This document shows, in pieces, positions 1 to 12,677 of a stretch of DNA of 64,000 bases (the first letter of the stretch is position 1; each line of letters begins with the position of its first letter). Source of the DNA: Asterias rubens (lineage: Eukaryota > Echinodermata > Asteroidea > Forcipulatida > Asteriidae); NCBI RefSeq assembly GCF_902459465.1, contig NC_047063.1, positions 25,217,055 to 25,281,054 of the forward strand. Reading direction: 5' to 3'. The notes under the pieces were generated by a model. The model had not been told where the DNA came from. It made no database searches and was given only the letters and a program-made list of their open reading frames with translations. The position numbers were made by a program, and so were the translations under genes.

Positions 1-2282
1 TAGTGGCAAGCTGTCGGAGATAAGACTGAGCATTAGGTTCCGTATTTGTATAAAACGGTCTTCTTTTGAACTTCTTTCATCAAATGATTTCATCGGCAAT
101 CGAGAAGACTTATATCAGCAAACACAGAGCCTGAAAATTCACCGTAACTTGAACATGACCTTTAATTCGAATGGTTCTAAAACTCAATGATTGTCAACTC
201 TTGACATTCAACATGCTTTCATCATACCTTGAATTCTCGCGAGTGTTTTTAAACAAGTGTAAAGGAATTTCCGCTCAGTCTGGGGCCTTTCTTCCGTGCA
301 TGTTCTGCCCCAGGGTGTGGCTCGATTTTTGAGATCGCTGCTCTGTACCTTCTGATGAACAAGACCAAGCACGTGAGCTGAGCTTTGGTACCAGACGGCA
401 ATTAAACAAGTTTACCTTGATATAGAAGAGTTTGCGGTAACACCATGTAATGACCATTCTCTAAATGAGTTGGGGTGGTTCTGAAAAGAACCGTTGGTTT
501 AACTCGACGTTTCGATCAGTATGATCTGATCGTCTTCTGGAGAATGCTGCCTTGATTACACAACACATTGACCAATCGCCAGGGGCCTTTTTTTTTTTTA
601 CTGACCGTGACTGTGATTGGTCTGAATGATGTCAATGAGTTCGTCCTTCGATCTCAATGGAGAGATTTGCTGTTTAGTGACGTCAGTGACGGACTCCTCA
701 CATCAGCTGTGACCAGTAAACTGGATTGACTGAAATCAAATAAGACATGTACCGGGAAATGGATCTGATGATCTCATTGTTCATGGATGGTTTGTTGTGG
801 GTGATAGGGTAGGGGTTAAGGGGGGGGGGGTAAAACTACAAGCGGTCAAACGAGGGACAAGAAGTCTATATCACATACATGATTATTTGAACGCCCTTTT
901 GACATTTAAAGGGGAAGTTCAACATTTGCTAAAAGCACAGTATTTCAAGTCTCTAGAATGAGAGCTAGTCTGCAACCAATATGAATTAACGACGATTGAT
1001 TGCTCTGAAGCTTCCATCTGGAAGGGTGACTTGAATTTGAATCGATGAAAAACAAAAACTATTAATTGTACAACATCGAGTTATTTTTTAGATTGTTTAT
1101 CTCAATCGTTTGCCAAATGCATGAGTTTGCACAGAAATACATGCACAATCAAACAGACAAAACATACAATTTAGTTTGCGGTATACCATGTGCGTATCTA
1201 CTTGCACTCTTGAGAAAGAATAACTTCGTCGGAAGTTCCCACAAATAAACCCAAATTCAATTTTAAGAGGCCAATTAAATTTAGAGATGCCGCCATTTTG
1301 GCGCAACGTACATTTAGCAGGTCTTTCTTATTGTAGACAAGCATCCATCTCAATCTTCGCCGTAAAGCTTGGTCAAGTTTTTCGTTATGTTTTTCTTCTT
1401 GTCTTGTTTCCTAATTCTTTTCCGACCGCTGGGAGTTTGCCAATTCTACTGAGAACCAATAAAATGCCTCAGATAAGACTAAGTTTACTTTGGGACCATC
1501 TTTGAATTTCTATAAAACCAGTTTTTATTAAGTGCTCATTGTAAAGATAATGCAACTGTGAAGATAGTTTTGTCCAACGTCTTGACCCTCTACACATAGT
1601 TTTTCTCAAAGGTACTGATGCATCCTTTTAGCCTTTTGAAAGACTGCTATAAATAGGGTAATCACTTTGCCATAGCTTATAATACCGTTTCTCAGAACAT
1701 AATCGTTCCCAATGACAGTCCAATGATACGAATGAAAAACACTTTCTCCCTAAGATAAGTTGTTGTAATTTTCTCTGGCGAATCTAGATTTTTTACAACG
1801 TTGACTTCCTTAGGCATGGAATTGCTGGATCGCAATCCTCTTTAATTCTCAATGCATATTAATTGTAAATTAAATTAATCAAACGATAGTCATCAGATTA
1901 CGGTACAAGTTATTTATCATCAAAATGCTTGTAAGAAACTTCTGTCCAAAACATCACAATTATACATATAGGCGTTGCATAGGCAATTCTAAATTCAATG
2001 GAGGCTGATTGTGTCACATTTTCAAGCCAATTTAGAAAAAAGAGCTAGAATTATCAACAATTTCCGCACACAGTTTGTACAAGTTTTGGAAAATTCTTTA
2101 AATAAAGAAGTACAAACACCTGATGCGATGAATCTTTCAATGCAAGGTCAGATTGATCTAAACATGTTTTAATGACTAATAACAAATTACACATCCACAG
2201 ATGCAAACATACCAAATGTAAATAAGTTAAAATACCTATAGATCAACGCAAATAGGGAAACATTGTTAAAGTAACCTGTGCA
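1..2282. other. Intergenic or intronic sequence without a recognised gene
   Basis: I see no coding exon here that I can support. The open frames are short, AT-rich and unlike any protein I know. The stretch holds a Penelope-type repeat fragment (about 425-560, listed separately) and a G run near 820-830. Around 1175-1215 there is a degenerate copy of the motif 'gtttgcggta', which recurs at 425, 39.9 kb and 44.2 kb. Confidence 0.5.
425..560 (+). repeat. Dispersed repeat fragment, probably Penelope-like terminal sequence
   Basis: The block contains 'gtttgcggtaacaccatg', then 'ggttctgaaaagaacc' (a short palindrome) and 'cgacgtttcgatcag'. Related strings occur in opposite orientation at about 43,990-44,200 (a 'ttcttttcagaact' block, then 'taccgcaaacc') and as a palindromic element near 39,886-40,036. 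The 'gacgtttcga' core also appears beside the Penelope-like endonuclease fragment at 19.56-20.1 kb, hence the family call. That assignment is an inference from motif sharing and memory; no protein is encoded here. Confidence 0.35.
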
Positions 2283-2668
2283 TTAAAGACAGTGGACACT
2301 ATTGGTAATTGTCAAAGACAAGTCTTCTCACTTGGTGTATCTCAACATATGCATAAAATAACAAACCGGTGAAAATTTAAGCTCAATCGATCATCGAACT
2401 TGCGAGATAATAATGAAAGAAAAATAACCCTTGTCACACGAAGTTGTGTGGCGTTTAGATGGTTGATTTCGAGACCTCAAGTTCTAAACTTGAGGTCCGA
2501 AATCAAATTCGTGGAAGAATACTTCTTTCTCGAAAACTATGGCACTTCAGAAGGAGCCGTTTCTCACAATGTTTTATACCATCAACCTCTCCCCATTACT
2601 TCACACCAAGAAAGGTTTTATGGCAATAATTATTTTGAGTAATTACCAATAGTGTCCACTGCCTTTAA
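2283..2668. mobile_element. TTAA-flanked MITE, family A, copy 1
   Basis: A 386-bp non-coding element bounded by TTAA on both sides. The left end reads 'agacagtggacactattgg' and the right end 'ccaatagtgtccactgcct', so the ends are inverted repeats. An internal hairpin (about 2464-2506, 'gacctcaagtt' against 'aacttgaggtc') lies near the middle. The same element recurs at 45,235-45,546 and 47,144-47,526, with a short deleted copy at 10,169-10,317. The TTAA target with terminal inverted repeats suggests mobilisation by a piggyBac- or Kolobok-type transposase; the superfamily is inferred. Confidence 0.8.
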
Positions 2669-2840
2669 TGGATCTACAAGCCAGTGGTCATAGTATAATA
2701 CGCTTGTATTATTTTATTTTTTATACAAAATATGGGATCATCAATTAACAGTGTAATTTCTTAGAAATAGTGTGAAACAAATGGTACTTGTTGTTGAATT
2801 AATAATTCTTCAGTTGCGAGGTAAACAATAATCTCCACTA

Positions 2841-3708
2841 TTAAAGGGTATATGTACTTCTTCCTAACAAAGAACACAATGTCCACAGAAATACATTAAA
2901 CTTACACAGTTTGAAGATTATGATAGTAGAAAGCTTCCCTTGAAATACATTAAACTTACACAGTTTGAAGATTAGGATAGTAGAAAGCTTCCCTTGAAAT
3001 TTTACTTACTGAGGTGCTGTAGTTTTTGAGAAATGAGTAAAAGTAATAATTTTCGTCTCAGTTTTAGCATGTAAAAACGTATTAACCAGTTATGCTAATG
3101 GTTTTGGTATAATATCATAACTGGTTAAAGGAACACGTTGCCTTGGATCGGTCGAGTTGGTCTTTGAAAAGCGTTTGTAACCGTTTTTTATAAAATGCAT
3201 ATGGGTAGAAAGATGTTGTAAAGTAGAATACAATGATCCACACAAACATGCCTCGAAATTGCACGGTTTTCCTTTTACCTCGTCGACTAACACCGTCGGC
3301 CATTTATGGGAGTCAAATTTTTGACTCCCATAATGGCCGACCGTGTTAGTTCTTACAGTAAAAGGAAAACCACGCAATTTCGAGGCAAACTTGTGTGGAT
3401 CATTGTATTCTACTTTTAAAACATCTTTCCAACCATATGCATTTTATAAAAAAGGGTTACAAACGCTTTTTATAGACCAACTCGTCCGATCCAAGGCAAC
3501 GTGTTCCTTTAAGTGGATTTTACATGCTAAAATAATTTAGGTCTCATGAGACCAAAACTATTTTGTGACTTGTTTTACTAATTTTTCAAAAACTACACAA
3601 CCTTAGTTAATAATATTTGAAGGGAAGCTTTCCACTATCATTATCTTCAAACCCTGTAAGTTTAATGTAAATCTGTGGACATTTTGAAAAAGTACCCGAA
3701 TCCTTTAA
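2841..3708. mobile_element. TTAA-flanked MITE, family B, split by a second MITE
   Basis: The outer ends are TTAA-bounded: left 'ttaaagggtatatgtactt', right 'agtacccgaatcctttaa'. Matching inner blocks lie in opposite orientation: 'tgtccacag' near 2880 and 'ctgtggacat' near 3672, and 'gaagattatgatagtagaaa' on the left against its complement near 3630. A family C element (3125-3512) has inserted between the two halves. There is a short internal tandem duplication on the left (about 2896-2997). A second copy lies at about 20,326-20,583 and a decayed one in TSR1 intron 8 near 35.3 kb. No coding capacity. Confidence 0.72.
3125..3512. mobile_element. TTAA-flanked near-perfect palindromic MITE, family C, nested in family B
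   Basis: The left end is 'ttaaaggaacacgttgcctt' and the right end is its reverse complement 'aaggcaacgtgttcctttaa'. The inverted similarity continues through almost all of the 388 bp to a centre near 3316 ('gactcccata' and its complement 'tatgggagtc'). The two arms differ by scattered substitutions only. The flanking TTAA fits target duplication at insertion into family B. A decayed relative is in TSR1 intron 2 (about 30,060-30,236). The small open frames here are by-products of the palindrome. Confidence 0.82.
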
Positions 3709-6700
3709 ACTGTTTTCGAAGGACTATTAGTATTAGAGTACAGGGAAAAAGTAGGCAATGTGAGAGGTTGGGATAGATATTGAAGGTCTATTTGTAAATT
3801 TCATTCAAAGGTTTACTATGGGTGGGAAAAGGAAAAATATAATATACTTTATTATTTGTTGTAAACTAAGCGCTGGATCCAGTTGTCCTGTGAAGTATCT
3901 GTATAAAATACCGCCATTATGCTGAAATGGTTTTACCTCAATATTAACTTTGCACAGTCTCACTGACTGGTCTCACTGACACACATTTGTATTCTACTTG
4001 ACAATTCGTAAACACCCAATTGTTGAAATTATATCGAACGTAAGCCTACCTAAAACCATGAAGGTATGTCGACTCCAAAGACAAGGAAAGAGGAAATTAT
4101 TAAGCTTGTCCTAAATTAAATAATCGTTTGAAACTCTATAAATAATACACTTATCTGGACCTCTGTTGTGTCAGTCGGGGTTTGTGATGACTGACAATGT
4201 CACGCTGAATGAGGATCTAAGAATGAAGTATCTTGTAGTGGTGACGCAACTAAAGACGTAATTTACGAGATACCAAGTCGTATTTTCGAAATACAATATA
4301 ATTATGTTGTCGAGATTTGTTTGCATAATTTTGCAATGTCATTGCTCTAACCTGATGCAGGAACCACCACGGCGGCGCATCAAACTAGCCAATCGGCGGC
4401 ATCGTCTCATCGCCCGATGGTCACAATATGAAAGTAAGAGTGCAACATGCATGTTTTTTTGGTTGGTTAATGCAAATATTAATTCTGTCGTTTACCAGCG
4501 ATGTTCATTAGTGCACTGCAATAATGATTTGCTTATAGTCACAAGTTCCCGCGTAAAGATTCAATTCCTCACAATAGAGACAGTTCCTGTCAATCTGGAT
4601 AGGGGCAATTGTTTAGCAAAACCCATTTAGGATGAGCAAACACTGGTAGTGGTTTGTTTTGCCCATTCATTTAGAATCGTGTATCGTTATGAGAAGAGAG
4701 CAACAGCAGAACAAATCAACACAATAGGAACAATGATGTATTAATGGGTGGTTATCATCTCTTACGATTCTGCGCAAAAATTTCCCGAAATCATGATTGT
4801 GACGCAGCAACTGTTTCTTGACTGCGGTAATTGTGACTAAACACAAGTTGTACTTGACATTATTCAACACTAACTGCTTATTGCACATTCACGTATAGAC
4901 GGAGTTAGTTTTTGGCAGACATTCAAACACTGTAACAATGATGACTTAATTGTGAATTATTACATGGCATTAAGACCTAAATTGGAATGCAAACCAATAA
5001 AAGAGGGTGATCACATTGGCGAATTGCCAGCTCTAGTTAATAACGAGTCTCTGAACAGTAGTTTCATCAGGGGTCTCTATATTATCTTGGCTGACACTCG
5101 GCGCTGTATACCCTCTGCCCCCTATCCCCCTTCTACCCTCACCACCTGCCCTCCTGTGTTTCCCGTGAATCATAACCGCCAATGGGACTCTCAAACAGTT
5201 ACAATCCCCAGGGTGGGGGGGGGGATAACAAAAACAAAGATTATCCCAACTCTGTTATAATCAAGACTCCGCTGAACGTTTCTTGCCCCCTTGCCCCAAG
5301 TCACTCTCCTTTTCGGCTCAAACTAAAGTGACTAGATTTCCCGCCCGAACAAACTTCCATGGAGGCTTCCGGAAATGGATGAGAAATAGGTTTTCTGTGG
5401 CATTGTTGACAATTGCACAGCTCGTTTTGTTTCATTTACAATGTGAACCGAACTGGTTGGCTGTACAAAACGTCAGGTCAGCCACCTTGTTTGTATCAGG
5501 TGGTCAAAGACCTTTGACTTTCACTCTGAAACAATAACCGGCTCAGAAATTGACCCAGACTCTGCAGGGGACCAGACCAATTTTTGTGTCAGGCTGACCC
5601 GTATAAGGCATAAACAATGGGCTTTTTATTACGATTCTAAATCAGTTTCTCCACTTTCTAGCTGGGTCCACTGATTGCGGGCCATGCTGACACAGAAGTG
5701 GATCAGGCCCCACGGGCCCCAGGTATAAGTTGTAGGTCCAATGTACTCGTGCACGAAATCTGGTTCACATAGCAAGCTCCTTGTTTACAGGTTTACCCAT
5801 GCCATGCCATTCAGTTTAATTATGAATCCTTCACCAATGTATAATTACTTTGACACTGCCGACTGCACCACCAAATAATTTCATTTTGGCTTTGGAAATT
5901 GAACGCCCTTGTACTGTAGATATCTACAAAAAGAAGATCCGAACAGACTAGCATCCGGGACAGTCACTGTGCATAGACAGCTGTTACTTCTCGTTTAATA
6001 TTAAGCCTTCGTACGATATTTGATGTGATGAGTTACAACTGGAAAGAAAATAGTCAACTCATTCTCGGTAAACTAACAGCCTAGAGCTAGTATTATAGCA
6101 CCATACACCACGTACAAGCCTGATTGCCACTGATAGGGGTCTCGGAAACGGGTACCCCAAATCAAAACCGGACGGCAACTTGAGCGCGCTCTGACGTCAT
6201 ATCACGGAGACATGACCGTACAGCGCAGCGGTAGAGAGCGTACAGTTGATGATGGGCGCATTGTGCATTTCCTATGCTAACTAGTGGCCTTTAATGTAAC
6301 ACTCGGCAGCTGGGCTCTATCGTTGAGCGAGTTCTTTAACACAATCGGAAATGAGACAGAGTTCTTACTCACATTGTGCTTGTTTCGTGACTGCTAGATT
6401 TGAATAATATTAAAGCGTCATACAAAAGGACATGTAGTTTACTGGGGATTGTTCCTGGTCTTGACCCTAGTCTTGTCTGGGTCGATGTAATGATTCTAAA
6501 TTTTGTTCTCAGTATGTTAATATAATTAGTTCAGAATGAGTGGATTTATAATACAAAGTAATGTCACAAGACATCCTGAGAAACTATTCAAGCTTTATTG
6601 AATCAGCACAAAACGAGTTCAAATCTGAAAGTGAAATGAATCACTGAGAATGATGATTCATTTCGAAATTATAAATGCACATAAATAAACTGCATTGTTT

Positions 6701-9375
6701 GTGATTTCCTGGACAACGGTCTACGACCATGGGATGGTTTTGGTAGATACGTGCGCTATATAAGACTTCGATATTACTATGGTTCTAATTTGAGACCGAG
6801 GGGGAGGAGTGGGGGGGGGGGGTAGTGATTGAGAAGACCCGGATGGGATGGGAAGGGGATGTATGGCAAACAAAGAGACGCGATGGGAACATAATAGTTT
6901 AAAATGCCGATACAACTATACACCCCTAACAACGAAGAACACAAATGAGGGCTTTTAGACATTCTCATATTATTGAGATCCTTCAGTGCTTCAAGGAACT
7001 GGGTGTGTATAATATGGTTGTAAGTATTCGCAAAGTACGCAACCTAGCACTATCCACCAGTTGGGGAGGGGTGGGGTGGGGGTCGGCAAATCATTGCCCA
7101 TCAGTGCCCCATAATTGTACAGCTCAACATTCTCATGTTCGAAATCGGGCGAGATCTGTAAAACAGTTTATTGAATAGATATTGCAGTGATATATCAAAG
7201 CCGATACATTGGCGCAGGAGGCATAAGAACTAGACTGGTAGTGATCGAAGACAAATGATTATTTAGAGAATATTATTCCCAAGCTCCCTTCTTATAAACT
7301 TATCAGTACAAACATGCAGTACGTGAATGAGTTGTTATGTTCGCAAGTTCTTATTCTTCGTTACTTCAGAACTATTTTTTGTCAAACAAAATGTAGGCCC
7401 TAATCGTTTCAGGCGTGTCCCCATAACTTGACAACATGTTTGAGTAGGATGGGAATGAACAAAACCTAATGATGTATCTTTCCTTCAACCGGTCAGCCAT
7501 TATTAGTCGCCTCCTCAACATCCCTGAACCTTCAACACAAGTACATGTACTGCACGCGAAAACAACTTCGCAAAATAGTCTAACTTAAGGCTTACAAATT
7601 CGAAACGGAAAAACAGTTATAGTTAATTAGCTAATTTCGTTTTCCAACATTGTTCCTTCCCTTTTTGATTAATAATTACCGTTGCCATGACAACCATCAG
7701 ACATTAACCAGACTGTTTACCGATTAAGAGAACGCAAGAGGGCGTACTTGTTATTTTGCAAATTAATTATAAACCTACAAACGGAAACAACAATCGCTAA
7801 TGTGTTTTTCCTATTGCTGTTCAAGATATTGCCAAGGTATGACGTCACAACGTTGTAAAATTGTAGTTATCGGGACCAAGATAAGAATTTATTCAGCAAC
7901 TTCTTAGACAAGGGCGTAGAGGGAATCTTTGGGCGCAGATGGGTTGTTTGCCCGAACTTTTACAAAGGTATACAACAGTACGAATTTTTATTAACGGGTA
8001 TAACAAGTAGTTTTTATTCTGTCCAATTTGCTGTTGTTCTTGCATTGCCGGAATTTAACTGTTTTGCCCAGCATTTGGCAGGGTAGTTGCCCCCTGGGTC
8101 GTATGACATCTCATTAGATTTTAATGGAGACAAAAGGGCTTTGGGCTACAATTAGCTCTTCGGCTGCCACACACGGCAATTAGCGAATCAGCATTTATAC
8201 ACATTACAACGACCATAATTGTGATTTTGCTTGATTGATTAATTGAAAATCCGTGACTGGGCACATTCGTATAATAAACATCCACAGAGTGGCTTGGCTC
8301 TTGATGATAGGGGATACAGAATTTGTGCCAAAACCTTGCAGTATATTATCAAATCCAAGAGGCCGCTTCCTAAACGCATCCATCTTTTTCCAAAGTCAAT
8401 GTTTTTGTACCCGAATCACGTTCCTAATTTCAAGGGGCCTCATAATTACCGTCAGGTTCAGGGCTTGTCTACAAAACACCTGAGAAATAATTATTGTTGC
8501 CGCCAAAAAGTCAAGTGTCACTTTTCAAGGACACCATCCTCCCTCCTCCTACAGCCACCTGTGGTCTCAAGAAAGAACACTTAGGGGTTTATCTCGAATG
8601 TCAAACCAAAATATCAAGGTATTTAGTTTTGAAGGAAGGCCCAATCTGCGGGCGGGAAGGGGGATTAACAGATAAAACTCTAGCAGTAATATAAACCTTC
8701 CTACAGTTGACCTCTATGGAAATGCACGGCCCGCCAGTAGAAGCAGTTTTATAGGTCATTCAAATTAGACGCCGGGACTCTGTGTGTTTTCGATATGGTA
8801 TTATTGTGGGACCGGTATAGGCCCTTGGGCCAATCAAAATGAAAACTTTGTACGGTAAATAGATTAATGAGAAGCACTTGTTTTAGAGCGTGATACATGG
8901 TTTATGAAAGGTGCTAGCCTGGGGCCAAGATGCAGTGACCGAGTCTGCTGGTATAATAGTTCTCTACTCAATCCAGAAAAAAATCCCTGGCTAATAAGTT
9001 GTATATCTAACGTTTGCATCTTTTTTACAATCGAGTGCTAGGCTCGATGAGGCTGAATAAATTGGCAGCTACAGCATGGATCGCCGCGTCATCATGCTAG
9101 ACGTCCTTAGCAACAGCCCTTATAGCCGCCAATTCGGGTACGGCCTAAATACCTTTTCGAAACTATGGCTCAGTCATTGGCTCAGGCTTCCAGACCTTTA
9201 TTTTCCCGATTTCACGTGTTGACAGTTAATCAAAAGTAACATGTGGTTTGATTCATTGATCGATGTTCGATAAAAACAGCGAACCCGTGGTCACGTGGTT
9301 TCAGGAAGCCTTGTGGCCCCTTGGGCGTATGAGGCGCGTCTTCCCACTATGAGGAGAACTTGTGCCAGGGAGAAA
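3709..9375. other. Long gene-poor stretch
   Basis: No exon could be supported in this 5.7 kb. Open frames at 4304-4630, 4952-5537 and 8243-8694 have no recognisable domain. The sequence is AT-rich with scattered G/C homopolymers (5210-5225, 6808-6822). At about 9,030-9,150 there is a degenerate repeat ('gacgtccttagcaacagc', then 'ccaattcgggtacggcc') that is shared with about 14,690-14,780 and 15,485-15,560, so at least part of this is old mobile-element sequence. Confidence 0.5.
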
Positions 9376-10070
9376 GGGATCTATCAGCTCACAAAGGAGC
9401 AAGGGATCTATCAGCTCACAAAGGAGCAAGGGATCTATCAGCTCACAAAGGAGCAAGGGATCTATCAGCTCACAAAGGAGCAAGGGATCTATCAGCTCAC
9501 AAAGGAGCAAGGGATCTATCAGCTCACAAAGGAGCAAGGGATCTATCAGCTCACAAAGGAGCAAGGGATCTATCAGCTCACAAAGGAGCAAGGGATCTAT
9601 CAGCTCACAAAGGAGCAAGGGATCTATCAGCTCACAAAGGAGCAAGGGATCTATCAGCTCACAAAGGAGCAAGGGATCTATCAGCTCACAAAGGAGCAAG
9701 GGATCTATCAGCTCACAAAGGAGCAAGGGATCTATCAGCTCACAAAGGAGCAAGGGATCTATCAGCTCACAAAGGAGCAAGGGATCTATCAGCTCACAAA
9801 GGAGCAAGGGATCTATCAGCTCACAAAGGAGCAAGGGATCTATCAGCTCACAAAGGAGCAAGGGATCTATCAGCTCACAAAGGAGCAAGGGATCTATCAG
9901 CTCACAAAGGAGCAAGGGATCTATCAGCTCACAAAGGAGCAAGGGATCTATCAGCTCACAAAGGAGCAAGGGATCTATCAGCTCACAAAGGAGCAAGGGA
10001 TCTATCAGCTCACAAAGGAGCAAGGGATCTATCAGCTCACAAAGGAGCAAGGGATCTATCAGCTCACAAA
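9376..10070. repeat. 27-bp minisatellite, 25.7 near-identical copies
   Basis: The unit begins 'gggatctatcagctcacaaa' and continues 'ggagcaa'. There are 25 complete units plus a 20-base partial unit. By eye I found no difference between copies, which suggests very recent expansion or strong homogenisation, though collapse or duplication during assembly is possible. The length is a multiple of three and the unit has no stop in any of the three forward frames, so long open frames with 9-residue repeats appear (for example GIYQLTKEQ), plus one on the reverse strand. The flanks give no sign of a gene, so I treat the frames as fortuitous. Confidence 0.93.
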
Positions 10071-10168
10071 AGTGCCAGATATTTTGGATCCACTTTACAC
10101 ATTTCAATATATACCGGGCTGTTTGATAAACTTGACATTATAAGTATTCTGTGTCCTTAAACGGATCA

Positions 10169-10317
10169 TTAAAAGGCAGTGGACACTATTGGTAATTACT
10201 CGAAATAATTGTTAGCATAACAACTTTGGTAACACAACTTCGTGTTCCAATGGTGTTTTTTCCCAATCTCGCAACTTCGACGACCAATTGAGCTAAATTT
10301 TTCACCAGTGTCTTTAA
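10169..10317. mobile_element. Internally deleted family A MITE
   Basis: It starts 'ttaaaaggcagtggacacta' and ends near 'accagtgtctttaa', with the family A terminal sequence at the left and the sub-terminal 'gcgagattgg'-type block (here 'caatctcgcaacttcgacga') reversed inside. At 149 bp it is less than half the length of the other copies, so it lost its middle. Lies about 100 bp after the 27-bp array. Confidence 0.6.
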
Positions 10318-10552
10318 GTTAGCAAGAATGGCTCCTGCAAGCTCTCTCTGATCCTAACAAACCGTTCGAATAAAAACACAATGATTCACTTTCATAGAGG
10401 AACCACAACTCCCTTGCGACTTGGTCGTGAAACTGCAAAGTATGACAGATGGAAAAAAAAAGAAGTTGAAAAGAAAATCACTTCTCTTTAAAAACGTGAC
10501 CAGAAAGAAAGCCAAATAGCACTGTAACTACACACAGCATGCGTTGCAGTGC

Positions 10553-10740
10553 AGAGCCCACTTTCATAGAGCTGCCTAAGCACAACAAGTAGCTATAAGC
10601 ACAACAAAACGGTGCTTACCATAATAAGGTTACCAGCCAAAAACACCATCTCACAAGTACTATATGTGGCTGGCTTCCTGCTTCATTTTGCTAAGCAGAA
10701 AGTGTAAAAGCAGTATTTTATGCTTATGAAACTGTGCCCT
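10553..10740. repeat. Dispersed repeat with imperfect terminal inverted repeats
   Basis: The left end 'gagcccactttcatagagct' is imperfectly complementary to the right end 'gcttatgaaactgtgccct'. The interior has repeated 'taagcac' and 'ggttaccagcc' blocks. Weakly similar 'ttgctaa'/'gcttagca' blocks occur at about 36,110-36,220 and 45,000-45,130. Non-coding MITE-like element; the assignment is tentative. Confidence 0.45.
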
Positions 10741-12677
10741 AGCTGCTGAGCACGTCGATACACACAGGAACCTGACGCACTGTGCTTGGGGGTTTCCGGC
10801 ACACGTGGGCATCGTTAGTCAATTTACTACCAGGCTCTGTGTTCCTTTACTGATATTCATCGTTCCATAACTTATTTCATGGATCATTCGACGGACAAAA
10901 AGTTTAAACAAATAATGGAGATAATTATGGGGTGACGGAATTAACCAGATAAGAAGAGTTGTCATAAGTGTCATATTGAGTTGGGGAGATATTTTGATTG
11001 TTTTATTAATTAAATCAGTAATTAAACCTCTTCATTCCGAATATACGTCTCAAGGGAGCAACAAATTTAGCCAAGAACTCTAATAACTCAAAGAATAATA
11101 ATTAGCGCCAATGTTTGTGCCAATGCAGTATAAAAATACGCCACAGAAACATTGACAACGCCAGACCACCAGCTTTTACTTATTCAGCATGGATACAGTT
11201 TTGGACTAAGAATTTATCCTAAGAAATTATTTACTTAAGAACTTATTTTGACTTCTGTTGGCAGTCTGGGGCTAGACTGGCCTGACTCCTTTTCAGTCTT
11301 CCATGTACTCTCTATTAACATAATTTTAAGCTCCAACGCGGGTATAACATTGTGTCTTTGAACTATTCATCTCATTACCGTAATTAAAATCTCACAAAAA
11401 TCTCTACAACCAAAATCTACCTATTTTGCTCGCGGCTGTACGCAACGGTCAATAATTTGAGTTAATGACACTTTGCCCAGTTTGGGCTTCAAACCATTTT
11501 ACCATGTTGAATCATTATGACATGTTCTCCTGAAGCACCAGGCTATTCTTCCCGTATAACCTCGGTTTGGTTACCATGTTACTGGGGTGTGCCATTAAAA
11601 ATTCTTTAATATATTTCCATAAAAAAAGATAAATCTTCACAATGTGTTATTTTGTCCAAGCTTTATTAAAACAGTTATTAGGAGTTCGGTATGGAGGTGG
11701 GAAGTGGGCCAAGAGGGCGTATAGTTTCAGTGGCTTTCTGTCACAGACACACTTCCGTTTCATACAAAGAATTGTGTCACTAAACGTACAGGGTAATACT
11801 CATCGGATGATTAAAAAACAACTTATTGCGAATGATGGCACCCCACCTTCATTGAATCGCTAGATACTTCACCATCATTCGTATAAGCACATCTTTATTC
11901 GATCAACTCCTGTACAAATATCCAGGATTTGGCTATATTTAGAGATTGTGCAAAAACCACGAACTTGCTATGTCCAAGCAAATTAATGTTCTATCCCGCT
12001 GAAGTTTGTCCACCTTGTATTTTTTGTTTTCAGTACCGGGAAGTCATTTCATGTTGCCATATGCTGCCGTGAACTGTTGGGCGGCTGAAGGGAACAGGTC
12101 ACTTTAGCAATAATGAATCATAATTTAGAAAGTAGAGCGGTGGTTTGACATGTAGAAGGCTTTATTGCTCGCGCCATCATAGCAATGTTGGTTCGCCTAC
12201 ACGCAGGGATCAATATGAGGCTCGTGGCTCACTTAGGCTGGTGCCTCAGCACTGTTGTCTCCAGCTTAATGTCTATCTTTATTATGCGGTCTAGGTACCT
12301 TGCTCTGACAACTTCGTTACTGAAAAGGTTTCTTCGCAGCTTTTTCGGTAAAATCAGCGGCTTCATCTTTCTTTTCATTATGTATTTATTTCCGCGCGAA
12401 AACAACTTAAGCGAAAACTACATCAAGCAACGATTCGTGCAATGTGTTCATCATGGTCTGAAATAGGGCAATAAATAATACTTCTGGCTTTTTCTGTATC
12501 AGAATTTTTTAAAGGACAAAACGAAATTGTTTTTGCTGGAAATATTGTTCCTTTTAATTACCGATTGTTTGTAGCAAAAACAGACTGCACTAGTGAATGT
12601 TTTTCATTAACATTTAAATTCTTCCCGAAGACAGGGTTATTGAGTAATTCATTTGATGTGTTTGATTATTGTTTTAG
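10741..12677. other. No gene recognised upstream of the 12.7-kb exon
   Basis: If the exon at 12,678 belongs to a plus-strand gene, this is its upstream intron. Its last bases read 'tgattattgttttag', a good polypyrimidine tract and acceptor. I found no earlier exon that joins in phase; the frames at 11,642-11,863 and 12,185-12,466 have no recognisable content. Confidence 0.45.

Noticed and set aside
9295..10143. 282-codon frame across the 27-bp array as a repeat protein
   Set aside because: All three forward frames and one reverse frame are open because the unit has no stops; the flanks show no splice sites or recognisable coding sequence.
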